DNA of 64,000 bases from Paenibacillus tyrphae (GCF_000722545.1 NZ_JNVM01000024.1:1-64000); one strand, 5' to 3'. Shown: positions 53,866 through 62,118, numbered from the stretch's first letter. Numbers and translations: made by a program. Notes: generated by a model from the letters alone, not told the origin.

Positions 53866-56457
53866 ATGAGCGCCTTTGAAATAACGATGGCCAGCCGGGA
53901 AATGAAGCTGCGCTGGCCCTATGAGCTGGAAGCGGTAACTGCCATCAAGATCGTGCGACAACCGGGCGAACATGCGCGGGTTTCTTTTAGCGGAATCATC
54001 CCGGAAGAGCAGATGGAAAAATATATGGAAGCCGCCAGTCACCGCGATGTGATTGAAGTGTTCAAACGGGTCGGAGAGCGGGACGAACGCATCTTCGCCG
54101 GTACTGTCTCTAACCTAACAATTCGCATGACCAGAGATGTCTACGTAGCCGAAGTGGAAGGCATCTCCTCCACCTATGAGCTGGATACAAAACGTCGTTC
54201 GCGCAGCTTCCAAGATCGAAGCATGAGCTACGCTGACGTAATCGGGCAAGTGCTGCAGCATTACCCGCATGCAGATTTCATCGATATGGCGGGCGGAGAC
54301 CGGAGTATCCGCAAGTTTTTACTGCAATACGAAGAAACGGATTGGCAGTTTCTTCAGCGTCTGGCTTCACATTTCGGCACCGTTTTGGTACCGGATGTAA
54401 CCGAGGCAAAGCCCAGGCTGTGGTTTGGGATGCCGCAAATTGACCGACATATCGAGCTTGGCGAAGGTTCCTACGTTGTAACGAAAGCATTGAAGGACTA
54501 TATGATTTCGACGGCTCAGCAAGGTCAGACGGATTTGACGGAGGAAGATTTCAGAGCCTATGAGGTCGTAAGCGACCAACTGCTCCCTGTGGGAAATACG
54601 GTTACGCTCCGCGGCAAAGAGCTTGTCGTGGTTGGATCGACAATCGAGCTGCATGGCGGCAGTGTCAGAATGACCTACACGATCGCTTCTCCCAAAGGAA
54701 TATGTCGGCCCTATCGTGTCAATCCGCTGCTAACCGGATTGTCGCTGGAGGGAAGAGCGATAGCCGTAAACCGGAAAATGGTGAAGATTCATCTGGACAT
54801 CGACGACGATGAGCCACACACAGGGACGAGTTGGTTTCCTTATGCAGCAGAAGGCAACAATGCATGGTACAGCATGCCCCAAGCAGGGTCACGCATCCAG
54901 CTCTATTTTCCGGATAGTAACGAAAATCATGCCTTTGTCACCAGCTCTGTTCGTGGATCGGGAGATAGCATGAAGAGCCATCCGAAGATGAGTAATCCCA
55001 ATGTAAAATCATTCGTCAGCAACTATGGGAAAGCAATGGAATTGGGCGAAGGAAACATCACCTTCACAAGCGGCAAGCTGTCCATTACAATGAATGACAA
55101 GGACGGAATACAGTTTACAAGCTCGAAGAAAATCAGCGTCAAGCCTGGTGAGGAATTAACGATCGGATGGACTGATCCAAGCGCAGACCCGGACGCGCCC
55201 CCTCCCCCTCCTCCGCCGAAGCAAGTCAGCTTGAAAGCGACGAAGAGCTTAACTCTCATGCAAGGACCGATGAGCGGCGTCGGGATTGATGAAATCCATA
55301 AGCTGTTGGCTTCGAAAATACGAATTACCGGCACGGTCCCGCAGAACTATCCCATGCTGAGCTCGGAAGGCCAGCGGCAAGCGGTTCAAGCGGCCGAGAA
55401 GCTCGAAGCTTACAAAGCTTATGTTCACGAAGCGAGCGAGGAGCGCAAAAACAAGGGCATAGCAGGCATCGCGGGCGGATTGTTCAATGCCGTGTGCGGG
55501 GCTATGATCTGCGCCGTTGGCGTAGCAGCCGTAGGCTTCGGCGCTCTCACTAGTTGGACGGGAGTCGGTATTGCTGTAGCTGCCGCAGGAGCTGTTGCAG
55601 CAGCATCTGGGGCATACATGGTCGCTTCGGGAATAGCTGATATAGGCGAAGGGATTCAAGATGTAAATTTCGCAAATAAAGGAGACTCCGAATCAAAGTC
55701 ATTCAACTTCATCAGGGACACCCTGTTTGACGGCAACGAGGACAACTACCGAATGTCCGTAGACATTGCGATGATTACAGGGGGCCTGTTCGCTGAATTC
55801 GTGGCTCCTATGGCTGCCTTAGCCGTAGTGGTAGGTGGCGTGAGATTTTCCAATCGGATGTCGAGTAAATCTACACCACCCGGCGCCGGGGAAAGGAAAC
55901 CGCAGCGAGGCGGTCCCGGTACGAATAAGCAGATGGAGGATGCGGAAGCTCCAAGCACAGGGAAAACATCTGGGAAGCCTTCGGAGACTGAGGAGACGGG
56001 TAATCCATCTCCGATAGTGTCAGTGGTGTCTAAGTTAAGTCCAGAAGTTGAGAAAAAAATACTTGAAGGACAAAGAATTACAGGCTCTAATAAACTCATA
56101 GGAGGGCACTCACCAAATATTAATAATGCGAACCCAAACTATGCTGTTCAAGAAATAAGAGTAAATCCTGATGGAACAAGGAGTGTGAAATTTACTACAC
56201 AATTTCCTGATGGAAATCTATCAAAAATAAAGACAAGTACTTTATTTCCCGAATCATGGTCTGATGCTGGAATTATCAATTCAATCAAAAAAGTTGGTGA
56301 TTCTCCAGCTGTAGGGATACGTAGCTCAGAAGGGCTAACTCTACATCGAGGGATAATACATAGTGTAGAAATTGAAGTTATAAAACATGGAGATGATATT
56401 ATTTCTGGTTTCCCAGTTGGAGGAAAACCAACAACAAATTTTGATCCAATACCTTAG
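53866..56457 (+). CDS. VgrG-like effector with membrane segments and EndoU-type nuclease tip
   Basis: 863 residues from ATG 53866 (AAAGGGGGCGAATGT upstream). Residues 1-~285 are gp27-like (SMSYADVIGQVLQHYPHADF, LLQYEETDWQFLQRLASHFG), 290-365 an OB-fold, 385-435 a needle stub. A proline hinge (445-451) precedes a basic/helical region, hydrophobic segments at about 534-594 and 633-660, and a variable hinge (SKSTPPGAG). The last ~140 residues are an EndoU-type domain: IGGHSPNINNANPNYAVQ, KTSTLFPESWSDAGIINSI and HGDDIISGFPVGG, with His748 and His827 as likely catalytic pair. The tip is markedly AT-richer than the rest. It would cut RNA inside a target cell. Confidence 0.88.
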   Translation: MSAFEITMASREMKLRWPYELEAVTAIKIVRQPGEHARVSFSGIIPEEQMEKYMEAASHRDVIEVFKRVGERDERIFAGTVSNLTIRMTRDVYVAEVEGISSTYELDTKRRSRSFQDRSMSYADVIGQVLQHYPHADFIDMAGGDRSIRKFLLQYEETDWQFLQRLASHFGTVLVPDVTEAKPRLWFGMPQIDRHIELGEGSYVVTKALKDYMISTAQQGQTDLTEEDFRAYEVVSDQLLPVGNTVTLRGKELVVVGSTIELHGGSVRMTYTIASPKGICRPYRVNPLLTGLSLEGRAIAVNRKMVKIHLDIDDDEPHTGTSWFPYAAEGNNAWYSMPQAGSRIQLYFPDSNENHAFVTSSVRGSGDSMKSHPKMSNPNVKSFVSNYGKAMELGEGNITFTSGKLSITMNDKDGIQFTSSKKISVKPGEELTIGWTDPSADPDAPPPPPPPKQVSLKATKSLTLMQGPMSGVGIDEIHKLLASKIRITGTVPQNYPMLSSEGQRQAVQAAEKLEAYKAYVHEASEERKNKGIAGIAGGLFNAVCGAMICAVGVAAVGFGALTSWTGVGIAVAAAGAVAAASGAYMVASGIADIGEGIQDVNFANKGDSESKSFNFIRDTLFDGNEDNYRMSVDIAMITGGLFAEFVAPMAALAVVVGGVRFSNRMSSKSTPPGAGERKPQRGGPGTNKQMEDAEAPSTGKTSGKPSETEETGNPSPIVSVVSKLSPEVEKKILEGQRITGSNKLIGGHSPNINNANPNYAVQEIRVNPDGTRSVKFTTQFPDGNLSKIKTSTLFPESWSDAGIINSIKKVGDSPAVGIRSSEGLTLHRGIIHSVEIEVIKHGDDIISGFPVGGKPTTNFDPIP

Positions 56458-56908
56458 CTTAACTGATAGGAGATGCTTCGACTTGTACGATAAATTTAAT
56501 CAATATATTACTGAATTTTCTGATGAAAACAGTAAAAATGATTTTTGGTATGATGTTGGTGCTATAAGAGCCACTGAAATTTTATCAAAATTCACTCAAC
56601 AAGATTGGGAAGTTTTACTAAACGAAATTAGTAATAAGACTGTGGAATGGAAACGCAATTTGGCTTATTGTTTGGATGATGCAAATAATATTTATGAACT
56701 GAGAGCTCTATTATTATTGATTGACACTGATGATGAAGAATTAATAGAAGTATGTGCAGATTCATTGAGAAGTTTTATCAATGCAGAGAATAAACAATTA
56801 ATATTGAGTAATAAAAGTCTTATAGAAAACATCAGAATAAAAATGAATTGCTGCGGTAACGCAACAAGAGCCGTGTTTGCAGATTTCCTTCAAAGATTAA
56901 GTAATTAA
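56387..56908 (+). CDS. Candidate immunity protein to the EndoU-type tip
   Basis: 173 residues in the longest frame, which overlaps the effector end by 71 bases. A later non-ATG start near 56430 is possible. Acidic and AT-rich, all-helical: KNDFWYDVGAIRATEILSKF, TQQDWEVLLNEISNKT, LAYCLDDANNIYELRALLLL, in the style of HEAT-repeat immunity proteins. I do not recognise a family. Position directly behind the toxin tip is the main argument. Confidence 0.7.
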   Translation: MEMILFLVSQLEENQQQILIQYLSLTDRRCFDLYDKFNQYITEFSDENSKNDFWYDVGAIRATEILSKFTQQDWEVLLNEISNKTVEWKRNLAYCLDDANNIYELRALLLLIDTDDEELIEVCADSLRSFINAENKQLILSNKSLIENIRIKMNCCGNATRAVFADFLQRLSN

Positions 56909-56996
56909 GTTAGTAGTTTAAGCTTGGTGGGGCTACCCCATTAACGATTAAACCCAAACACTTAAAAAACTTGACAAACAGCTTGATAAACTTATC

Positions 56997-57037
56997 AAAG
57001 GCTTATTCCACTCGAACGCTGAGGAATGAGCCTTTTT
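56997..57037 (+). terminator. Module terminator, copy 1
   Basis: AAGGCTTATTCC and GGAATGAGCCTTTTT pair. The sequence CTTGACAAAC precedes it. The same arrangement closes the next module at 60735-60778. Confidence 0.8.
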
Positions 57038-57042
57038 GCATG

Positions 57043-57193
57043 GGCAAAACCAAAGGAGGGAAAGATCGATGACGAAGCAAGCATAAGTAAAGATGTTGAA
57101 GAATACGCGGTAACCCTAGAGGAAGAAATAATAATCATTACCGGAAGGCATTGGAGTAGGTTAATGGTACAAGCAAGAGGGTCTGTAAAATAA
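57043..57193 (+). pseudogene. Remnant between terminator and orphan immunity gene
   Basis: A frame without start reads GKIDDEASISKDVEEYAVTL, then EEEIIIITGRHWSRLMVQAR, GSVK and a stop at 57193. It looks like the end of a toxin tip whose front has been lost. I cannot assign it. The remaining bases of the 398-base gap 56909-57306 hold the terminator and AT-rich spacer only. Confidence 0.35.
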
Positions 57194-57306
57194 ATTGTAT
57201 AACCTCTCAACTGAGATAAATTTGTCAATACTGACTACTAGATCAAAGTTGCTAATGCCTCAATTATGTGATTATTTTAAAGTAAAAAAATTTAGGATGT
57301 AGATAT

Positions 57307-57747
57307 ATGAAAAAAATAAATTATTATGATCTTTTTGTTAAAGATGATATTCATACCGGTGAACATATCTTTTATATTGATCAGGATAAAACAGTACCTT
57401 TTAACGGAGTAATAGTAGACTATAATAATGGGCTACTTGTCTGGGAATTTGACGTGCAAGATGGTTTTAGAACCGGTATTGAGAGAGTATACTATCCCAC
57501 AGGCGAGTTGCAGGAATTAAATGAGACCGATCATAATACGACGAATGGTATTGCAAAAGAGTTCTATAAGAATGGTCGATTAAGATCTCAAAGTATTGTG
57601 GTTAGAAATGTTCACATAATTACTATAACTTATGATGAAACAGGAGATATAGTAGAAACATGGGAAATAAGTGAAGAAGATCCGAGCTATAATGTTGTTC
57701 GTGACAGAATTCCTGAATATAGAAGCCGTTATAAGCTAGAGGAATAA
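57307..57747 (+). CDS. Orphan immunity-like protein with MORN/YwqK-type repeats
   Basis: 146 residues, AT-rich. RTGIERVYYPTGELQELNET and NGIAKEFYKNGRLRSQSIVV are two units of the G....YY.NG.L pattern of YwqK/MORN-type antitoxin proteins common in polymorphic toxin loci. It follows a possible toxin remnant. Its partner is not intact. Confidence 0.65.
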   Translation: MKKINYYDLFVKDDIHTGEHIFYIDQDKTVPFNGVIVDYNNGLLVWEFDVQDGFRTGIERVYYPTGELQELNETDHNTTNGIAKEFYKNGRLRSQSIVVRNVHIITITYDETGDIVETWEISEEDPSYNVVRDRIPEYRSRYKLEE

Positions 57748-57887
57748 TTATCATCATCATTAAATGAGTCTTTAGGGAGATAACAGTCTGGTAAAAATAC
57801 CTTATCCGTTACCATACTAGACGGTTGAATGAAGCCTTCTGGATGCTAAAGACTTGATGGATTTCGTTGTGGCTTACTATGTAGTCT

Positions 57888-57914
57888 AAGATGGGCGGTA
57901 TTCGCCCATCTTTT
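57888..57914 (+). terminator. Terminator between immunity gene and endonuclease V
   Basis: AAGATGGGCG-GTATT-CGCCCATCTTTT. It serves the plus-strand immunity gene and sits at the end of the convergent nfi gene. Confidence 0.8.
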
Positions 57915-57915
57915 A

Positions 57916-58620
57916 TTAACTCCGGGAATGGTTGTGAAGCGACAAGGTCTTTTTCACAAGCTGATCGGCTTGCCGAGTCGTTTCGGGCAACCGGAATTTC
58001 GGTGAGAGTTCGAGTATCCATTGGCAGGCAGTCGCTAAGGATATCCGATGGCCGATGGAAACAAAGATGGGATTAATATTCTTCTGTGTTCTTAATACAT
58101 TCCCGATGATCTCACAGTTATCGATTAATGGTGACTGGGCTCCCCTATGTTGATCGGGTTCTGTAAAATTACCTGACAGCTTTGTTTTTCCACACCCGAT
58201 GGTGGGGATATCATAAAGGACCCCCAAGTGACAGGCTAATCCAAATCGTCTAGGGTGGGCGAGCCCTTGTCCGTCGCAAACGACTAGCTGCGGAGTGGTC
58301 TTTATCTTTTCAAATGCTTTTATAATCGGAGGAAGCTCTCGGAACGAAAATAAACCTGGGATATATGGGAATTGAACCGTATCTTCAATAACAACGGATT
58401 CTACGATTTTCAATGAATCTAATTCTAAAACGACAATCGCCGCAATTAGCGTGTCATTGTTTTTGCTATATGCAACATCTACTCCGGCAACATGATGAAT
58501 CGGGTCAAGCCGGTCCTCGGTGATCACTTTTTGAGCTAATTCCCGCTGTAATTCAATGGCTTCCATCTCGCTTAAATTCCACCGATGCCGTATAACAGCT
58601 TCCAATATGAATTCCTCCAA
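57916..58620 (-). CDS. nfi: Endonuclease V (deoxyinosine 3'-endonuclease)
   Basis: 234 residues, the usual length. All motifs are present: VAGVDVAYSKNNDTLIAAIV (first Asp), FPYIPGLFSFRELPPI (wedge), VVCDGQGLAHPRRFGLACHL (Asp and His) and VSIGHRISLATACQWIL. It nicks DNA 3' to deaminated adenine. It is a housekeeping repair gene lying antisense in the middle of the toxin array. Confidence 0.95.
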   Translation of the reverse strand: MEEFILEAVIRHRWNLSEMEAIELQRELAQKVITEDRLDPIHHVAGVDVAYSKNNDTLIAAIVVLELDSLKIVESVVIEDTVQFPYIPGLFSFRELPPIIKAFEKIKTTPQLVVCDGQGLAHPRRFGLACHLGVLYDIPTIGCGKTKLSGNFTEPDQHRGAQSPLIDNCEIIGNVLRTQKNINPIFVSIGHRISLATACQWILELSPKFRLPETTRQADQLVKKTLSLHNHSRS

Positions 58621-58698
58621 TAATTAAACGAATGACCATCTCTATGTTATCCCATTTTAGGAAGCCTCGTCAAAAAGCATCGCTTCAAACCCGCCAGA

Positions 58699-58793
58699 GT
58701 GCCGCAGAGTAATGCAAGCAATGACACAGTCTTGGTAAAAATATGGAGATTTTCACATGAATTCAAAGTCCAATATTGCCAATAAAAGAAACA
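58699..58793 (+). repeat. Leader repeat, copy B (in front of orphan cassette)
   Basis: The core AGTCTTGGTAAAAATATGGA starts at 58728, followed by ATTTTCACATGAATTCAAAG, as at 49491. Identity is about 90 per cent in the ~64-base core and weaker upstream. Forty-odd bases later comes AGAAGGAG, a good ribosome site, but then effector sequence without a start codon. Confidence 0.75.
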
Positions 58794-58839
58794 AAGCCCT
58801 GCCGGCTGATACAGATACATAATTTTAGAAGGAGCTTTT

Positions 58840-59859
58840 AGCTCGGAAGGCCAGCGGCAAGCGGTTCAAGCGGCCGAGAAGCTCGAAGCTTACAAAGCCT
58901 ATGTTCACGAAGCGAGCAAGGAGCGCAAAAACAAGGGCATAGCAGGCATTGCGTTCGGATTGCTCAATGCCGTGTGCAGGGGCTATTATATGCGAAGTTG
59001 GCGTGGCTGCCGTAGGGTTCGGCGCACTCGCTAGTTGGACGGGATTCGGTATTGCTGTAGCTGCCGCAGGAGCTGTTGCAGTAGCATCTGCGGCATACAT
59101 GGTCGCTTTGGGAATAGCCGATATAGGCGAAGGGATTCAGGATATAAGCTTCGCAAATAAAGGAGATACCGAATCAAAAGCATTCAACTTCATCAGAGAC
59201 ACCCTGTTTGACGGCAACGAAGACAACTACCGAATGTCCGTCGACATTGCGATGATTACGGGGGGCCTGCTTGCGGAATTCGCAGCTCCTATGGCTGCCT
59301 TAGCCGTAGCGGTAGGTGGTATGAGATTTCCAATCGGATGTCGAGTAAGTCTACACCACCCAGGGCTTCTCAAGGAAAACAAACCGAGGCGCCGGGTGAA
59401 AGTGGCTCGCGTGTTAGCACACCTGACAAAGAAAATACTGTAAAGTATTACAGAGTGCAAACCAAGGGCGAGCACGGCAGCTTTGAAGGAATGATTGTAA
59501 ATGATGACGGAACTGTTTCTGTAGTGACTAAAAAAAGTAATTTAAATGTGAGTGCTGAAACTTCAGAACATGCAGAATATTTCTTGCAAAAAAAAGGCGA
59601 AGGATCTTACATTATTGAGTTTGAAGTTGATAATTGGTTTCATGATATGATAATGGAGAATGCAATTCCTCAGAAATATTATAAAAAGAACCCTTTAAAT
59701 CAAGGTAGAACCGCGCCGAAAATAGTTGACCCTCATCAGCCAGGATTGTCTCTTGAGCTCCACCTATCTGGATCGATTGGATCGAAGAATTCGCTAAAAA
59801 TGCTAAAATACTTAAGTAGGGGGGTGTTCAGCTTTGAAAGTAGAACCAAATTTTCCTGA
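58840..59859 (+). pseudogene. Orphan toxin cassette: copied pre-toxin domain plus new tip
   Basis: 58840-59361 copies 55360-55881 of the big effector gene (residues ~499-672, membrane segments) with two compensating single-base indels (about 58980 and 59328). After SKSTPP the tip changes completely: KYYRVQTKGEHGSFEGMIVN, SHAEYF-like SEHAEYFLQKKGEGSYIIEF and APKIVDPHQPGLSLELHL to 59859. I do not know the tip family; an ADP-ribosyltransferase-like or nuclease role is possible. No VgrG part and no clear start exist, so it is silent unless recombined into a full gene. Confidence 0.8.
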
Positions 59860-60349
59860 TACCGTGGTAGTTTTAGTGAAACATGAAGGAAAACATAATT
59901 GGTATGTGAGCGAAAAAGAATTATGGATTATGGATTTGCTAGCATTAGACAACGCCTTCAGAAGAAAACTCAATCAACCTGAAGTAACTGAAACAGAGGC
60001 TGATTATGAAGAACGTGTAGGATGCGAAATACTGTCTGAAAAAAATATAGGACAGTTTCAAGAAGCTATGAAAGAATATAAAGTAAACTATACAGAATTG
60101 GTTGATTACTTTAACTTGTATTCTGAGGTATACTTGGATGGAGTGAATTCCGAAGTTGAAACCTCCTTTTATTTAGATTTTGACAACAAAATTTTTTACT
60201 CGTTTTTTGGAGAACCTGGATCTTATGAAGATTTTGTTCCAACTGGCTGGTTGGGAATTTATGAAAAAGATGCTAAAAAAATAATTCCGGAGAATGCAAA
60301 AAATAATGGAAGGATGAGCTTCTTTGAAAAACCAGATTCAAATTTTTGA
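59834..60349 (+). CDS. Candidate immunity protein for the orphan tip
   Basis: 171 residues from TTG 59834 behind GGGGGTG, overlapping the tip end by 26 bases. Acidic, AT-rich: HNWYVSEKELWIMDLLALDN, EVYLDGVNSEVETSFYLDF, GWLGIYEKDAKKIIP. No family recognised. Position argues for immunity. Confidence 0.7.
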   Translation: MKVEPNFPDTVVVLVKHEGKHNWYVSEKELWIMDLLALDNAFRRKLNQPEVTETEADYEERVGCEILSEKNIGQFQEAMKEYKVNYTELVDYFNLYSEVYLDGVNSEVETSFYLDFDNKIFYSFFGEPGSYEDFVPTGWLGIYEKDAKKIIPENAKNNGRMSFFEKPDSNF

Positions 60350-60656
60350 AGATGAATTTCTTATTGAAAACTCTGGAGAAACTGCAACGGGGGTTACAAT
60401 AGTAGTAGATGGGGATTTTAAAAAAGTTTTAGACATTATGGACAATTTTATTATTTTAGAAGATGATTTACAAAATGGGGATACTGGAGAATTAGTTAAG
60501 GGTGTTAGAATTATGGTTGAAGGAAAATTTAAAAATTTACTTGATTCAATAATAGAAAGCAATTCTTCATTTAATAATTATTCCGAGGTCATCGGTTCTG
60601 CAATCACAAGTGGAATTACAGAGATCATTTCTGAGTTAAAAAGCAAAAGATCTTAG
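60324..60656 (+). CDS. Second small protein behind the orphan tip
   Basis: 110 residues, overlapping the previous gene by 26 bases. Two internal units are alike: ENSGETATGVTIVVDGDFKK and QNGDTGELVKGVRIMVEGKF, suggesting a short duplication. It is acidic and unrecognised, and may be a second immunity protein or help the first. Confidence 0.65.
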   Translation: MKNQIQIFEDEFLIENSGETATGVTIVVDGDFKKVLDIMDNFIILEDDLQNGDTGELVKGVRIMVEGKFKNLLDSIIESNSSFNNYSEVIGSAITSGITEIISELKSKRS

Positions 60657-60734
60657 ATTATTCCTTTTGATTTACCAGAGCAAAACCCGTACAATACAAC
60701 CAACACAAGAAACACAAGAACTTGACAAACTTTC

Positions 60735-60778
60735 AAGGTTTATTCCAACTTGACTATGAGGAGGAATGAGCCTTTTTT
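60735..60778 (+). terminator. Module terminator, copy 2
   Basis: AAGGTTTATTCC and GGAATGAGCCTTTTTT, again preceded by CTTGACAAAC (60721). Related to copy 1 at 56997. Confidence 0.8.
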
Positions 60779-60788
60779 CATGCTCTAA

Positions 60789-61223
60789 ATTAGCGGAGAC
60801 CGGAGCATCCGCAAGTTTTTACTGCAATATGAAGAAACGGATTGGCAGTTTCTTCAGCGTCTAGCTTCACATTTCGGCACCGATGTGCTGGCGGAAAACG
60901 GATACCGCACGATAATGCTCGACGAAGTCCCCAATGGAAATGGTTTTGGTGGAAACGGATATGGTATTAATCCTAATAAAAACCCGGACTTCATAATAGA
61001 GCGGCAGGTGTTTGATTGTTATGCTCCTGAATCAACTAATCTAAAGAACATTCTTAAAATGCTCAGAGATAAAACTACGGATCAAGCAAGAAGAGTAGTG
61101 TTAAATTTAAATGATTATCCTATTGAAAAAAGGGCTGAACTTATTGAGTTTATATTAAGTCAAACTCACAAGGATTTAAAACATTTAAATGAACTATTAG
61201 TCTCATTGAAGGCCGTCAAGTAA
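60789..61223 (+). pseudogene. Orphan CdiA-type tRNase tip fused to a VgrG scrap
   Basis: 60793-60882 repeats 54293-54382 of the big effector gene with three mismatches in 90 bases (VgrG residues ~143-172). It is joined in frame to a tip: LAENGYRTIMLDEVPNGNGF, NPNKNPDFIIERQVFDCYAP, TTDQARRVVLNLNDYP and IEFILSQTHKDLKHLNELLV. The NPDF.IEG.VFD.Y and Q..RVVLNL motifs mark the CdiA C-terminal tRNA-nuclease family. A TAA at 60786-60788 precedes the frame, and only an internal GTG (60885) could start it. It is a silent cassette. Confidence 0.8.
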
Positions 61224-61241
61224 CTAGAGCGTATTGGAGGT

Positions 61242-61778
61242 ATGAGTAAAATGGATTATTCGTTATGTATTGGTTCTAATTTGCCTAAAGAAGAATTGGG
61301 GAATTTGCTCTACAATATGATATGCGAAGTATTATTTGTAGAATTAATTGATTATGAGGCAGAAGTATGGAATAGGTCTTATACTCAACGCGTAAGTGTC
61401 AGTTGCACATATTTTTCAATGAGCATTAATTTAGATGATGAGGATGACTATACAGAACGTTATCGGAAGGCAAATCTCGAAGCATATGGTGTAGATACGA
61501 ATGTTTTTATTAGTATTCAATTTATAACTCGATTATTTGATATCGGGTATCTTAAATTTCTTGAATTATTTGGAAAGCTGTTGCGGTTGAACGATCTAGA
61601 CATGCTTGTAGAAAATCATTCCTCCTATCCACAAATGAAAAGAATAAAAGGGTGTTTAAAGATCAATACCCATTCAGATGAATATCAAACCAGTTATTTA
61701 GATAAAGAAGATCTAGCACTACTGAACTATCCTTATTTAGAAGAGGATTTTTTCGAAAATAGTGAGTATAGAAAGTAA
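61242..61778 (+). CDS. Candidate immunity protein for the CdiA-type tip
   Basis: 178 residues, 18 bases after the tip stop. AT-rich and acidic: LCIGSNLPKEELGNLLYNMI, FVELIDYEAEVWNRSYTQRV, FISIQFITRLFDIGYLKFLE, then CLKINTHSDEYQTSYLDKED. No family recognised with certainty; a SitI3-like fold is possible. Expression from its own promoter would keep the cell immune even though the toxin is silent. Confidence 0.7.
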   Translation: MSKMDYSLCIGSNLPKEELGNLLYNMICEVLFVELIDYEAEVWNRSYTQRVSVSCTYFSMSINLDDEDDYTERYRKANLEAYGVDTNVFISIQFITRLFDIGYLKFLELFGKLLRLNDLDMLVENHSSYPQMKRIKGCLKINTHSDEYQTSYLDKEDLALLNYPYLEEDFFENSEYRK

Positions 61779-62060
61779 CCCTTTATTCACCGAATTGATC
61801 AAACCATCTTGCGCAATGAGGCCTAATACTTCCCAACCTATGAGTAAACCAACGACATTATGGGCTCTTGCTCTATCGCCTTCACTCGCTTTGCAATCTG
61901 TTCATCTTGATTGGCCCAGGCGAGTATGGCTGATTGCAGTTTGGTCATATGCGAGAAGCTTGAGTACACCAATGCCTGAAATTTTTCTAACTTGGGTACT
62001 GATGTCTTGGTCGTGCGTCTGTGACACCAGGGCAAAGTATACGCGTAAATAATTTTACAA
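61779..62060 (-). pseudogene. Degraded gene of unknown kind
   Basis: On the minus strand VPKLEKFQALVYSSFSHMTK and LQSAILAWANQDEQIAKRVK continue, after a one-base shift near 61880, with RARAHNVVGLLIGWEVLGLI. The combined text looks like real protein but I do not recognise it. The rest of the gap to 62219 holds a terminator only. Confidence 0.35.
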
Positions 62061-62118
62061 TTAATTTTCATGCAATTGCCCTTCGTGACAGCTACGCTGG
62101 TACAGGGCCGAAAATAGG

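Noticed and set aside
55195..55216. Proline run in the effector as a simple-sequence artefact
   Set aside because: It is in frame, lies exactly between spike and pre-toxin domain, and works as a hinge; kept as part of the gene.
49468..61778. Ordinary prophage
   Set aside because: No terminase, portal, capsid, tape measure, holin or integrase is seen; gene content is spike, PAAR-like, toxins and immunity only.
49468..61778. Rhs or LXG/T7SS toxin locus
   Set aside because: No RHS repeats, no LXG domain and no EssC or WXG100 genes; the toxin carriers are VgrG-like.
61762..62052. 96-codon plus-strand ORF after the last immunity gene
   Set aside because: The opposite strand reads like degraded protein in two frames, while this frame has no family or ribosome site.
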